Shown: positions 17,120 to 25,918, counted from the first letter of the stretch. The stretch: DNA of 64,000 nucleotides from JACCVL01 sp963704295 (GCA_963704295.1 OY969884.1:1798001-1862000); one strand, 5' to 3'. Notes: generated from the sequence alone by a model not told the origin. Numbers and translations: made by a program.

Positions 17120-18070
17120 TCATGCCCCGAGGGACTCCAGCGCGCTCTCGGTCTCGGCGAGCTGCTCGTCGTTCAGCGGGATGAACTGCGCCGCCTCGAC
17201 GATGCCGGCCAGGTTGGCGATGTAGTAGTCGACGAACGCCGCCACCTGCGCCTTGTCCGCGTACGACGCGTCGTTGACGTAGACGAACAGCGGCCGCGAC
17301 AGCGGGCTGTACTCGCCGCTCTGCGCGGTCTCGACGGACGGGGCCACGCACCCGTCGCCGTTGTCGACCTCCAGCGCCTTCAGCGCGTCGGTGTTCTGCT
17401 CGTAGTAGGTGTAGCCCACGTAGCCGAGACCGCCCTGGGTCCCGCTCACCCCGTCGACGACGACGTTGTCGTCCTCGCTGGCCTCGTAGTCCGCCCGCGA
17501 GGCGCCCTCCTCACCGTTGATCTCGTCGGTGAAGTAGTCGAAGGTCCCGGAGTCGGTGCCCGGTCCGAACAGCTTCAGCGGCAGGTCGGGGAACTCGGGG
17601 TTCACCTGGCTCCAGTTGGTGACCTCGCCCTCGGCGCTCGGCTTCCAGATCGTCGCGAGGTCCTCGGTGGTCACGCAGTCCACCGGGACGTCGGGGTTCG
17701 CGACGACCGTGAGGGCATCGGTGGCAACGGTCAGCTCGGTGAACTCGATGCCGTTCTTCTCGCACAGCTTCGCCTCGTCGGGCTCGATCGGGCGGGAGGC
17801 GTCGGAGATGTCGGTCTTACCGGCGCAGAACGCCTCGAAGCCACCGCCGGTCCCGGAGGTGCCGACGGTGACGCTGACGCCGGGCTGCTCGGCAGCGAAG
17901 AGCTCCTGGGTGGCCTCGCTGAGCGGGGCGACGGTGGACGAGCCGTCGATGGCGATCTCACCGGAGACGGCGCCGCCGGCGGAGCCGCCGGCCTGCCCGC
18001 CGCAGGCGGTGAGAATCAGTGGGAGTGCGGCCACGGCCACCGTGGCGGTGCGCACTGCACGTCGGTTCAC
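17120..18070 (-). CDS. pstS: Phosphate-binding lipoprotein PstS
   Basis: 316 residues, GTG start. The signal peptide ends in lipobox LTAC with lipidated Cys23. Phosphate-contact motifs are present: DGSSTVAPLS, GTSGTGGGFEAF, DISDASRPI and PGTDSGTFDYF. It captures inorganic phosphate outside the membrane and delivers it to PstCAB. It is the first gene of pstSCAB, 66 bases downstream of the PHO-type repeat array, so induction by phosphate starvation is expected. Confidence 0.97.
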   Translation of the reverse strand: MNRRAVRTATVAVAALPLILTACGGQAGGSAGGAVSGEIAIDGSSTVAPLSEATQELFAAEQPGVSVTVGTSGTGGGFEAFCAGKTDISDASRPIEPDEAKLCEKNGIEFTELTVATDALTVVANPDVPVDCVTTEDLATIWKPSAEGEVTNWSQVNPEFPDLPLKLFGPGTDSGTFDYFTDEINGEEGASRADYEASEDDNVVVDGVSGTQGGLGYVGYTYYEQNTDALKALEVDNGDGCVAPSVETAQSGEYSPLSRPLFVYVNDASYADKAQVAAFVDYYIANLAGIVEAAQFIPLNDEQLAETESALESLGA

Positions 18071-18135
18071 AGGGTGTCGCCTCTCTGAGGGCCGCGCAGG
18101 GCAGCCGCATACTCGGACGCCCTGACGCTAGGCGG

Positions 18136-18179
18136 CGCCGGTGAACCGACGGCCCGCCGTAGGTGAACCGCAGGTGAAC
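18136..18179 (-). promoter_or_regulatory. PHO-box array upstream of pstS
   Basis: On the leftward strand there are four phased 11-base units: GTTCACCTGCG, GTTCACCTACG, a degenerate unit GCGGGCCGTCG, then GTTCACCGGCG. Direct repeats of GTTCACC at 11-base spacing define the PhoP box of Streptomyces, and the mycobacterial counterpart RegX3 recognises similar GTTCA(C) half-sites. RegX3 is encoded at 53087. The array ends 65 bases before the pstS start. Confidence 0.88.
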
Positions 18180-18201
18180 GCTCCGGGCCGGTGCCGGCCG
18201 C

Positions 18202-20367
18202 TCAGCCGGAACGGCGCTTCACGTCCTGCCGGCGTCGCCGGGCGGCCGCGATCAGCCCCTCCTGCAGGTCCCGCAGCGGGTTGCCGTCGGCGTCCAGGTG
18301 CCGCCGCTCCCAGGCCCCGTCGCTGGTCAGATGCCACGACGACGTCTCGTCGTCGAAGACGGTGTCCAGGATGCCGCCGAGCTCCGTGACATGACGCTGG
18401 TCGCAGACCTGCACGAGCACCTCGACGCGTCGGTCTAGGTTTCGGTGCATGAGGTCGGCGGAGCCCATCCACACGGCGGGCTCGCCGCCGTTCTCGAACC
18501 AGAAGACCCGGCTGTGCTCCAAGAAGCGGCCGAGCGTGCTGCGCACCCGGACGTTGTCCGACAGCCCTGGCACACCCGGGCGGAGGGCACAGATCCCGCG
18601 GGTGGACAGGTCCACCTGCACGCCCGCCTGTCCGGCTCGGTACAACGCGTCGATGACCCGTTCGTCGACCAGCGAGTTCATCTTGAATCGCACCCGGGCC
18701 GGCCGGCCCTCGCGGTGGTGGGCGACCTCGGCCTCGATTCGCTCGATCAGGCCGGTCCGTACCCCGGCCGGCGCCACGAGCAACCGGCGGTACCCCGCAC
18801 CGCGGGCGAAGCCGGACAGGTTGTTGAACAGGTGCAGCAGGTCGTCGCCCACCGCCGGGTCGGCGGTGAGCAGCCCCAGGTCCTCGTAGGACCGGGCGGT
18901 CTTGGGGTTGTAGTTGCCGGTGCCGATGTGGCTGTAGCGGCGCAGCCCGTCAGGTTCGTCGCGGACGACCAGACACGCTTTCGCGTGCGTCTTGAGACCG
19001 AGCAGCCCGTAGACGACGTGGCAGCCTGCCTGCTCCAGCTTGCGCGCCCAGCGGATGTTGGCCTGCTCGTCGAAGCGCGCCTTGATCTCCACGAGCACCA
19101 ACACCTGCTTGCCCACCTCTGCCGCGTCGACAAGGGCATCGATGATGGGGCTGTCGCCTGAGGTGCGGTAGAGCGTCTGCTTGATCGCCAACACATGCGG
19201 ATCGGTCGCCGCCTGCTCCACGAAGCGCTGCACGCTGGTGGCGAACGAGTCGTACGGGTGGTGGACGAGGACATCTTGGCGCTGCAAGGCGCCGAAGATG
19301 TCTGCGGGCTGGGCGGTCTCGACCTCCGTCAGGTCCGGGTGGGTGACGGGCACGAACGGCTCGGCCTTGAGCTCGGCCCGGTCGATCCGGGCGACGCTCT
19401 CCAGCCCCTTGAGGTCCAGCGGGCCGGCGAGCCGGAACACCTCCGCCTCGTTGACGTCGAGCTCGGAGACGAGCAGGTCGAGGACGTGCGGGTCGATGTC
19501 CTCCTGCACCTCCAGCCGCGTGGGGGGGCCGAACCGGCGCCGGAGCAGCTCCTTCTCCAGCGCCTGGAGCAGGTTCTCCGCATCGTCCTCCTCCACCTCG
19601 AGGTCCTCGTTGCGGGTGACCCGAAAGGTGTGATGCCCGACGATGTCCATGCCCGGGAACAGCATGTCCAGGTGCGCCGCGATGACGTCCTCGAGCGGCA
19701 CGAAACGCTGGTCGTCAAGAGGCAGCCAACGGGCGAAGTTGGGCGGCACCTTGACCCGGGCGAAGTGCTCGGTGTCGGTCTCGGGATTGCGGACCACGAC
19801 CGCCAGGTTGAGCGACAGCCCGGAGATGTACGGGAACGGGTGGGCCGGGTCGACCGCGAGCGGGGTCAGGACGGGGAAGACCCGCTCGGCGAAGAGAGTG
19901 GCCATCGCCTTGCGCTCGGTCTCGGACAGGTCGTCCCAGCGGAGCAGCTCGATCCCCTGCTCGCGCAGGGCCGGCAGCACCTGGCCGTGGAAGGTGTCGG
20001 CCTGCCGCGACATCAGCCGCCGGCTCTCCCGCCAGATGTTGTCCAGCACCTCGCGCGGGCGCAGACCGCTGGCCGCGCGGACGGCGACGCCCGCGGCGAT
20101 CCGGCGCTTCAGCCCGGCCACGCGAACCATGAAGAACTCGTCCAGGTTGTTCGCGAAGATGGCCAGGAACCGGACCCGCTCGAGCAGCGGCAGGGCGGGA
20201 TCCTCGGCCAGCTCGAGCACCCGTCCGTTGAACGCCAGCCACGACAGCTCCCGGTCGAGGAACCGGTCGGCGGGCAGGTCGTCCCCGGACGGCTCGTACG
20301 GGGGCTCGAGGTCGAAGCTGCCGGTCGCCGCTCGGGCGCGGCCACGGGCCCCCAGGTCTGCAGTCAC
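18202..20367 (-). CDS. ppk: Polyphosphate kinase 1
   Basis: About 721 residues from GTG 20367. All four PPK1 domains are evident: RFLDRELSWLAFN (N-domain), FFMVRVAGLKRR, the catalytic phospholipase-D-like YGLLGLKTHAKACLVVR with the phosphorylated His, and LEHSRVFWFENGG with the second conserved His. It reversibly transfers the ATP gamma-phosphate to polyphosphate chains. It lies directly upstream of the pst PHO array, so phosphate storage and uptake are neighbours. The ribosome site is weak; the frame extends upstream through a palindromic repeat that is probably not translated. Confidence 0.95.
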   Translation of the reverse strand: MTADLGARGRARAATGSFDLEPPYEPSGDDLPADRFLDRELSWLAFNGRVLELAEDPALPLLERVRFLAIFANNLDEFFMVRVAGLKRRIAAGVAVRAASGLRPREVLDNIWRESRRLMSRQADTFHGQVLPALREQGIELLRWDDLSETERKAMATLFAERVFPVLTPLAVDPAHPFPYISGLSLNLAVVVRNPETDTEHFARVKVPPNFARWLPLDDQRFVPLEDVIAAHLDMLFPGMDIVGHHTFRVTRNEDLEVEEDDAENLLQALEKELLRRRFGPPTRLEVQEDIDPHVLDLLVSELDVNEAEVFRLAGPLDLKGLESVARIDRAELKAEPFVPVTHPDLTEVETAQPADIFGALQRQDVLVHHPYDSFATSVQRFVEQAATDPHVLAIKQTLYRTSGDSPIIDALVDAAEVGKQVLVLVEIKARFDEQANIRWARKLEQAGCHVVYGLLGLKTHAKACLVVRDEPDGLRRYSHIGTGNYNPKTARSYEDLGLLTADPAVGDDLLHLFNNLSGFARGAGYRRLLVAPAGVRTGLIERIEAEVAHHREGRPARVRFKMNSLVDERVIDALYRAGQAGVQVDLSTRGICALRPGVPGLSDNVRVRSTLGRFLEHSRVFWFENGGEPAVWMGSADLMHRNLDRRVEVLVQVCDQRHVTELGGILDTVFDDETSSWHLTSDGAWERRHLDADGNPLRDLQEGLIAAARRRRQDVKRRSG

Positions 20368-20401
20368 CCGCCCATGGTCCCACGCCCACTCACTGACTGG
20401 A

Positions 20402-20446
20402 GATGACGCATGTGCGTCGCTCGGACGACGGGAAAGCATCATCGCC
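20402..20446. repeat. Palindromic dispersed repeat family A, copy 1
   Basis: Divergent copy with a core TGCGTCGCTCGGACGACGG and flanks GATGACGCA / GCATCATC. It lies in the 115-base gap between mshD and ppk. It has more mismatches between arms than later copies and is in the orientation opposite to the copy at 59001. Confidence 0.75.
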
Positions 20447-20482
20447 GCGAGGGTGGGTCCAGGCGCCCGCGGGCGACCGAGG

Positions 20483-21457
20483 TCAGGACTCGCGTCTCCC
20501 CGGGTGCCGGTACTGCGTGTCCGTTCCGACGTGTGCGAAACCGAGTCGCTCGTACACCCGCAGCGCCGCCGCGTTGTCCGCCTCGACGTACAGCAGCACC
20601 TCGTCCAGCCCACGCCCGGCCAGGTGGTGCACACCGATCAGGGTCAGCGCCGACCCCAGCCCGCTGCCCTGCTCATCCGGCTCGACCCCGACGACGTACA
20701 CCTCCCCGGCGGCGTGCCCGCCCGGCTCGGCGGCGGCGTGCACCTTGGTCCAGTGGAAGCCGACCAGTCGCGGTCCGTTCGGGCCGCTGCGCTCGGCGAG
20801 GAAAAAGCCCGCCGGGTCGAACCAGTCCGAGCCGGTCCGCTGGGCCAGGTCGTCGGCGGTCATGGCGCCCTGCTCCGGATGCGCCGTGAACGCGCGCGCG
20901 TTCAGGTCGAGCCAGGCCGCCTCATCCTGGCCCGGTACGAAAGTGCGCACCTGTACGCCGGGCGGCAGGGCGACGTCCGGCAGCGGCGGTGCGTGCGGGC
21001 CCAGCCGACGGCGGAGCTGCCACAGGTCGCGGACGCGGTGGAACCCGAGTCGCTCCGCGAGCCGGGCCGCGCCCGGGTGGTCACCGTGTGACCAGAGCAG
21101 GACCGGCGCGCCGTCGGACTCCGCCAGTGCCCGGGAAACCACGGCGGCGGCCCAGCCCGACCGCCGGTGGTCCGGATCCACCACCGTCTCGGCGGCCACC
21201 CCGGCGCGTGCCTCGGAAAGGTCCAGATGGGCATACCCGACCAGCGTGCCGGTTCCCGGCTCCCCGTCGTAGGCCAGCACGTGCCGCACCTGGCCGGTTG
21301 CCGAGCGCAGGTGCAGCAGCGCTTGCTCGTTCAGGGCGCTGCTGCCGTCCACCGCTCGAGCCCGCTGCACCAACGCGGTCACCGCGAGCGCCTCGTTCTG
21401 GTCCAGATCGTGCCGGACCAGCGTGCGGCGCAGCGGAGGCGGATCCAGAGTCGTCAC
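20483..21457 (-). CDS. mshD: Mycothiol acetyltransferase (mycothiol synthase)
   Basis: 324 residues, GTG start. Two GNAT domains lie in tandem: the N-terminal one with ETVVDPDHRRSGWAAAVVSR, the C-terminal one with VGVEPDEQGSGLGSALT and VLLYVEADNAAALRVYERLG. It transfers acetyl from acetyl-CoA to Cys-GlcN-Ins, the last step of mycothiol synthesis; MshA for the first step is at 48514. It neighbours glnR as in mycobacteria, with the nucleotidase between. TAGGCT lies 8 bases before the GTG, suggesting leaderless expression. Confidence 0.95.
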   Translation of the reverse strand: MTTLDPPPLRRTLVRHDLDQNEALAVTALVQRARAVDGSSALNEQALLHLRSATGQVRHVLAYDGEPGTGTLVGYAHLDLSEARAGVAAETVVDPDHRRSGWAAAVVSRALAESDGAPVLLWSHGDHPGAARLAERLGFHRVRDLWQLRRRLGPHAPPLPDVALPPGVQVRTFVPGQDEAAWLDLNARAFTAHPEQGAMTADDLAQRTGSDWFDPAGFFLAERSGPNGPRLVGFHWTKVHAAAEPGGHAAGEVYVVGVEPDEQGSGLGSALTLIGVHHLAGRGLDEVLLYVEADNAAALRVYERLGFAHVGTDTQYRHPGRRES

Positions 21458-21475
21458 GGCCGCCGAGCCTAGGAA

Positions 21476-21536
21476 GTTCACCAGACTGCAACCGCGGCGC
21501 CCCTGTCCGGAGGCGTGAGCAGGGGCTAGATTCACC
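21476..21536 (+). promoter_or_regulatory. Possible PHO half-sites and -10 element before the nucleotidase gene
   Basis: GTTCACC at 21476 and ATTCACC at 21530 match the PHO half-site, but they are 54 bases apart and not in an 11-base tandem. TAGATT at 21527-21532 could be a -10 hexamer. Phosphate control of an exported nucleotidase would make sense, but the evidence is weak. Confidence 0.3.
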
Positions 21537-21574
21537 GCAGACCACCCGAAACTCGCATAGGGGATCTATCCATC

Positions 21575-23380
21575 ATGACGTCTTCTGTCCGCCGCGCCTC
21601 CCGGATCGCTGCCGTCGGCGCGGCCACCCTGGCCGTGGCCGCCGCCACCCTCGGACCCTCCGCGCAGGCGACCCGCGATGGTGATCAGCGCGCCGCGTAC
21701 CGAGCCGCGACCCAGGCGCGCAGCGACCTGGTGAGGCTGGACGTGCTCGCGATCAACGACTTCCACGGGAACCTCGAGGAGATCCCCGCCAGCAGCTCGA
21801 GTGGTCGGATCAACAACACCCCGGCCGGCGGGGCCGAGTTCCTCGCCACCCACCTCAAGCGGCTGCGGACGAAGGCGCACCTCGCCGGGGGGCACACGCT
21901 GACCGTGGCCGCCGGCGACCTGGTCGGCGCGTCACCGCTGCTGTCCGCCGCGTTCCACGACGAGCCGACCATTCACGCGCTCAACCGGATGCGCCTCGAC
22001 GTCGCGGCCGTGGGCAACCACGAGTTCGACGAGGGCTACCGCGAGCTGCTCCGGCTCCAGCGCGGCGGCTGCCTCGACGACGGACCGGACGGGGCGGACA
22101 ACCAGAACTCCTGTCCCGCCGGGCGCACCTTCCCGGGGGCGCGGTTCCAGTACCTCGCCGCCAACGTGGTTCGCGACTCGACCGGCCGGACGATCCTGCC
22201 GGCCACGTCGGTGCAACGGGTGGACGGCATCAAGGTCGGCTTCATCGGGATGACCCTCGAGGGCACTCCCAGCATCGTCAGCCAGGCCGGCATCCGGGGG
22301 CTGACCTTCTCCGACGAGGTTCGCACCGCGAACGCGCTGGTGCCCCGGCTCCGCGAGCGCGGGGTCCAGTCGATCGTGGTGCTGCTGCACGAGGGAGGCT
22401 TCACGGCCGACCCGACCGCCTACGACGCGTGCCCCGGGATCTCCGGCCCGGTGGTGGCGATCAACGAGCGGCTGCATCCCGAGATCGACGCCGTCATCAG
22501 CGGTCACACCCACCAGCCGTACAACTGCGAGCTGCAGGACCGGCGGGGGACGCCGCGGCTGGTCACCAGCGCGTCCAGCTTCGGCCGCGTGGTCACCGAC
22601 GCCCACCTGCTGCTCGACCCGCTCACCGGTGACGTCGTCCGGGGGGCGGCGTACGCGCAGAACAACATCGTCACCCGGGACATCCCGAGGAACGCGCCCG
22701 CGATCGCCCGACTGATCAGCACCTACCAGGACCTGGTGCGAGACATCGCCGATGAGGTGATCGGCCACGTCACCACGACGATCGAGCGCACGGCCGACGA
22801 GTCCGGGGAGACGCCGCTCGGCATCCTGATCGCGGACAGTCAACGAGCGTTCGATGGTGCGTTCCCGGCCGGCCAGGCGCCACCGGCCGACGTGGCGTTC
22901 ATGAACCCGGGCGGGATCCGGAACGACCTGGTCCCCGAGCCGGACGGCGACGTGACGTACGGCGCGGCCTTCGCCGTGCAGCCGTTCAACAACTACGTGG
23001 ACTCCATGACCATGACCGGAGGGCAGCTGCTCACCGTGCTCCAGCAGCAGTTCTCCGGGGCGAACGCGGCGGAGCCGCGGATCCTGCAGGTGTCCGGACT
23101 GACCTACACCTGGGACCGGAGCGAGACCGGCGCCGACAAGGTGCTGGCCGGCACGGTCGAGGTGGGAGGGCAGCCGCTCGACCCAGGCGCTGACTACACG
23201 GTCGTGGCCAACTCGTTTCTCTCCGACGGCGGAGACAACTTCCCGGCGTTCACGCAGGCCACGGACAAGTACCGCGGTGGGCTCGACATCGACGCGCTTG
23301 CGGAGTACCTCGCCGATCACGGCACGGCCGGCTCGCCGTACGCGCCCCGGCCGACGACCCGGATCGACGTTCAGCCATAG
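21575..23380 (+). CDS. Exported 5'-nucleotidase / UshA-type metallophosphatase
   Basis: 601 residues. The signal peptide covers about 1-32. The metallophosphatase domain has VLAINDFHGNLEE, AVGNHEFDEG, HEGGF and SGHTHQPYN (two-metal ligands). The C-terminal 5_nucleotid_C domain has AFMNPGGIRNDL and VANSFLSDGGDNFPAF (substrate stacking). Such enzymes release phosphate from extracellular nucleotides. This fits the phosphate-acquisition genes upstream. It lacks an obvious cell-wall anchor and is probably secreted. Confidence 0.9.
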   Translation: MTSSVRRASRIAAVGAATLAVAAATLGPSAQATRDGDQRAAYRAATQARSDLVRLDVLAINDFHGNLEEIPASSSSGRINNTPAGGAEFLATHLKRLRTKAHLAGGHTLTVAAGDLVGASPLLSAAFHDEPTIHALNRMRLDVAAVGNHEFDEGYRELLRLQRGGCLDDGPDGADNQNSCPAGRTFPGARFQYLAANVVRDSTGRTILPATSVQRVDGIKVGFIGMTLEGTPSIVSQAGIRGLTFSDEVRTANALVPRLRERGVQSIVVLLHEGGFTADPTAYDACPGISGPVVAINERLHPEIDAVISGHTHQPYNCELQDRRGTPRLVTSASSFGRVVTDAHLLLDPLTGDVVRGAAYAQNNIVTRDIPRNAPAIARLISTYQDLVRDIADEVIGHVTTTIERTADESGETPLGILIADSQRAFDGAFPAGQAPPADVAFMNPGGIRNDLVPEPDGDVTYGAAFAVQPFNNYVDSMTMTGGQLLTVLQQQFSGANAAEPRILQVSGLTYTWDRSETGADKVLAGTVEVGGQPLDPGADYTVVANSFLSDGGDNFPAFTQATDKYRGGLDIDALAEYLADHGTAGSPYAPRPTTRIDVQP

Positions 23381-23413
23381 CCGGCCGATCCTCGCCCGCG
23401 CCCCCGCCCTGCT

Positions 23414-23478
23414 CCGCTGAGAGTGACTCTTGCGCGCTTGTGCACAGCGTGTCGCAGCAGAAAAGTCACTCTCAGCGG
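23414..23478. repeat. Long imperfect palindrome closing glnR, likely bidirectional terminator (family C)
   Basis: Arms of 18 bases, CCGCTGAGAGTGACTCTT and AAAAGTCACTCTCAGCGG, pair with one mismatch around a 29-base loop holding a second dyad (TTGTGCACAG). It fills the gap between two convergent genes, and the glnR stop codon (23472-23474) lies inside its right arm. The geometry fits a terminator, although no U tract follows in either direction. Confidence 0.75.
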
Positions 23479-24257
23479 GTGGGGGGCTGGGTAGAGGGCT
23501 GGGTGGACGGGGTGCGGGGTGAGGGCGAGGCGGACGGGGCCGGGCGGTCCCGCCGCTCGGCGGCGACGAACCGGTAGCCCACGTTGCGGACCGTGCCGAT
23601 CAGCGTCTCGTGCTCGGGGCCGAGCTTGGCCCGGAGCCGGCGTACGTGCACGTCCACCGTCCGGGTGCCGCCGAAGTAGTCGTAGCCCCACACCTCCTGC
23701 AGCAGCTGCTGCCGGGTGAAGACCCGGCCCGGGTGCTGGGCGAGGAACTTCAGCAGCTCGAACTCCTTGAACGTCAGGTCGAGCCCGCGGCCGTCCAGGC
23801 GGCAGGTGTAACCGACCTCGTCGATCGACAACCCGCCGGACCGAATCACGTGTCGGTCATCGCCGCTGCCGTGGCTCTGCGCCAGCCGACCGGCGGCGAG
23901 CCGGAGCCGTGCCTCCACCTCGGCCGGGCCGGCCTCGGCGAGCAAGACGTCGTCCATGCCCCAGTCGTCGGCCACCACGGCCAGGCCGCCTTCGCCGAGC
24001 ACGAGCAGCAGCGGGACCTCGATCCCGGTGGTGCGCACCAGCCGGGTCAGGGCACGGACGACGGCGAGGTCGGTGCGCCCGTCCACCAGCACCGCGTCCG
24101 CCGGGGGCGCGTCCAGCAGTGCAGCGGTCTCGGCCGGCAGCACCTTCACCTGGTGCGGCAGCAGGCCCAGCGCCGGCAGCACGTCGGCGGCGACGTCAGC
24201 ACCCGGACGCGCTGCACCGCCGGTGGCCGCGGGGGTCAGCAGCAGCAGAGTGGCCAT
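23472..24257 (-). CDS. glnR: Orphan OmpR-type nitrogen regulator GlnR
   Basis: 261 residues. The N-terminal receiver-like domain (VLPALGLLPHQVKVLPAE, ADAVLVDGRTDL, WGMDDVLLAEAGPAEVEARL) is the atypical GlnR form, which works without a partner kinase. The C-terminal winged helix is nearly family-perfect (DLTFKEFELLKFLAQHPGRV, YDYFGGTRTVDVHVRRLRAK, IGTVRNVGYRF). GlnR controls ammonium assimilation and nitrogen genes in actinobacteria. A Pro/Ser/Thr-rich tail after residue 235 looks like added low-complexity sequence running into the palindrome. Confidence 0.95.
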   Translation of the reverse strand: MATLLLLTPAATGGAARPGADVAADVLPALGLLPHQVKVLPAETAALLDAPPADAVLVDGRTDLAVVRALTRLVRTTGIEVPLLLVLGEGGLAVVADDWGMDDVLLAEAGPAEVEARLRLAAGRLAQSHGSGDDRHVIRSGGLSIDEVGYTCRLDGRGLDLTFKEFELLKFLAQHPGRVFTRQQLLQEVWGYDYFGGTRTVDVHVRRLRAKLGPEHETLIGTVRNVGYRFVAAERRDRPAPSASPSPRTPSTQPSTQPPTR

Positions 24258-24346
24258 GGCAACGTCCTTCGTCGACGCCGGTCCGAAAGCGCGAGAGGCC
24301 CAGGGCGAATCGCCCGGGCCTCGTCGCGTGCACCACGATAGGGCAC

Positions 24347-24643
24347 GTGGAACAGAGTGGGGACCGGACGCCGGACCGGGACGAGCCGGTCCGGTTGCGC
24401 TACTGGGCTGCGCTCCGCGCCGCCGCCGGGGTCGACACCGAGCAGGTCGCCGCCGGGACGCTCACCGACGTGCTCGACGCCGCCCGGCAACGACACCGGG
24501 ACTCAGAGCGGTTCGCCAAGGTGCTCAGCATCTGCTCGGTGCTGGTCGCCGAGCAGCCGGTCGGGGCTCGCGACCATGCCGAGGTGACCGTGCCGCCCGG
24601 CGCGACCGTCGACCTGCTGCCGCCGTTCGCCGGCGGGTGCTGA
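24347..24643 (+). CDS. MoaD/ThiS-family sulfur carrier-like protein
   Basis: 98 residues from a GTG. The beta-grasp pattern is visible (VRLRYWAALRAAAGVD, VPPGATVDLLPPFAGG). Such proteins carry sulfur as a C-terminal Gly-Gly thiocarboxylate for molybdopterin, thiamine or thiol metabolism. Here the Gly-Gly is followed by a final Cys, so processing or a different use would be needed. It abuts the next gene without a gap and sits near thioredoxin-like and sulfurtransferase genes. Confidence 0.75.
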   Translation: MEQSGDRTPDRDEPVRLRYWAALRAAAGVDTEQVAAGTLTDVLDAARQRHRDSERFAKVLSICSVLVAEQPVGARDHAEVTVPPGATVDLLPPFAGGC

Positions 24644-25399
24644 GTGGCCGCGCTCGCCACCGCCGCATTCGCCGGACTCCTCGCCCTCGCCGCCCAGACC
24701 GCTCCCTGGGCGGTCGTCGCCGTGGTGGTCGGCGCTCAGTTGCTGCTGGCCACGGGGATCGCCGCGACGGGGTCCGCGGGGGCGGTCCCGACCCAGCGGT
24801 CCGGCGGCAGCCAACACACCGCGACCTGGCTGGTGGTGGCGGCCAGTGGGGTCGCGGCCAGCCTGGCGGCCGTGAACGCCACCGTGGTCGACCTCGGCAC
24901 CCTGGCCCCCGTGGCTGCGGCCGCCGTGCTGCTCTCGATGCTGCGGGAGGTGGTTCGTCGCGACGGGCGCGCCGGGCTCACCGAGTCGCTCGCAACGACC
25001 GCCAGCGGCGCCCTGATCGCCGTGCTGGCCGCGGCCTGGACCGTCACGGTGGTCCTCCCGCACGGCGCGACGCTGGTCACCGCCGGCGCAGCCGGGCTCG
25101 GCACGCATGCCTTGGTATGGGCGGTGCCGGGTCCGCGCGGCGCGCTCGGACCGGTCGGGGTCGCGGCGGCGGCCGGGCTCGGCTGGGTCCTGCTGCCGGT
25201 GCTGTCCGGGCCGTATGCAGCGCCGGCCGGAGCACTGCTGGCGGGTGCGGCGGCGCTGGTTGGGGCGGTCGCCCTGACCGCGGCGAGTTGGTGGTCGGCG
25301 GGCACCCGGGAGCACTTGGCGCTGCAGTCGACGGTGCCGCTCGCGCTGGCCGGCCCCGCGGTGCACCTGGTGGGCCGGTTGGCGGACGCCCTCACCTGA
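24644..25399 (+). CDS. Polytopic membrane protein of unknown function
   Basis: 251 residues, GTG start directly after the moaD-like stop. About seven hydrophobic segments are rich in Ala, Val and Leu (for example LATAAFAGLLALAAQ, ATWLVVAASGVAAS, VLPHGATLVTAGAAGLG, VHLVGRLADALT). I see no catalytic motif. A membrane protein at this place between glnR and a thioredoxin-like gene is also known in other actinobacteria, without assigned function. Confidence 0.7.
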   Translation: MAALATAAFAGLLALAAQTAPWAVVAVVVGAQLLLATGIAATGSAGAVPTQRSGGSQHTATWLVVAASGVAASLAAVNATVVDLGTLAPVAAAAVLLSMLREVVRRDGRAGLTESLATTASGALIAVLAAAWTVTVVLPHGATLVTAGAAGLGTHALVWAVPGPRGALGPVGVAAAAGLGWVLLPVLSGPYAAPAGALLAGAAALVGAVALTAASWWSAGTREHLALQSTVPLALAGPAVHLVGRLADALT

Positions 25400-25420
25400 G
25401 CCGCGGCCTACGCTGGCCTC

Positions 25421-25918
25421 GTGCTTCCCGGTGCCGTCGTGCTCGCCTGCGCACTGCTCGGCACCGGTCTGCTGTCGTGGCGCCGGCGACGGACCGCCAG
25501 CCGGATCCGCTCGGCGGATCCGAGCACCCCGACCGGCCCGGGCCAGGATGCGGTCGTCACCCACCAGGCGGGTTGGCTGTCCGACCTCGGCCGACCGCTG
25601 GGTGCGGTGGTCACCTTCGTGCAGTTCTCCTCCGCCTTCTGCGCGCCGTGCCGTACCGCCCGACAGGTGCTCGGTCGGCTTGCCGCTGAGGAGCCCGACG
25701 TCGGCCACGTGGACATCGACGCGGAGTCGCATCTGGAGCTGGTGCGGTTGCTGGGCGTTCGCCGGACCCCGACGGTGCTGGTGCTTGACGGGGTGGGTCG
25801 GCAGGTGGCCCGGTTCACCGGCACCCCGCGCGGCGATGACGCGCGGCGCCTGGTGCAGAGCCTGCGTCGACATGCCAAACCAGCCGCACCGGCGACCGAA
25901 CAGCCATCCGGATCGTGA
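25421..25918 (+). CDS. Membrane-anchored thioredoxin-like protein
   Basis: 165 residues, GTG start. One N-terminal membrane segment (VVLACALLGTGLLSW) is followed by a thioredoxin fold with the redox motif FCAPCRTAR, cis-Pro region RRTPTVLVLD and VGHVDIDAE. It probably acts outside the membrane or at its surface, reducing or isomerising protein thiols, and resembles mycobacterial ThiX near cysA2. TACGCT at 25409-25414, six bases before the GTG, suggests its own leaderless promoter. Confidence 0.85.
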   Translation: MLPGAVVLACALLGTGLLSWRRRRTASRIRSADPSTPTGPGQDAVVTHQAGWLSDLGRPLGAVVTFVQFSSAFCAPCRTARQVLGRLAAEEPDVGHVDIDAESHLELVRLLGVRRTPTVLVLDGVGRQVARFTGTPRGDDARRLVQSLRRHAKPAAPATEQPSGS

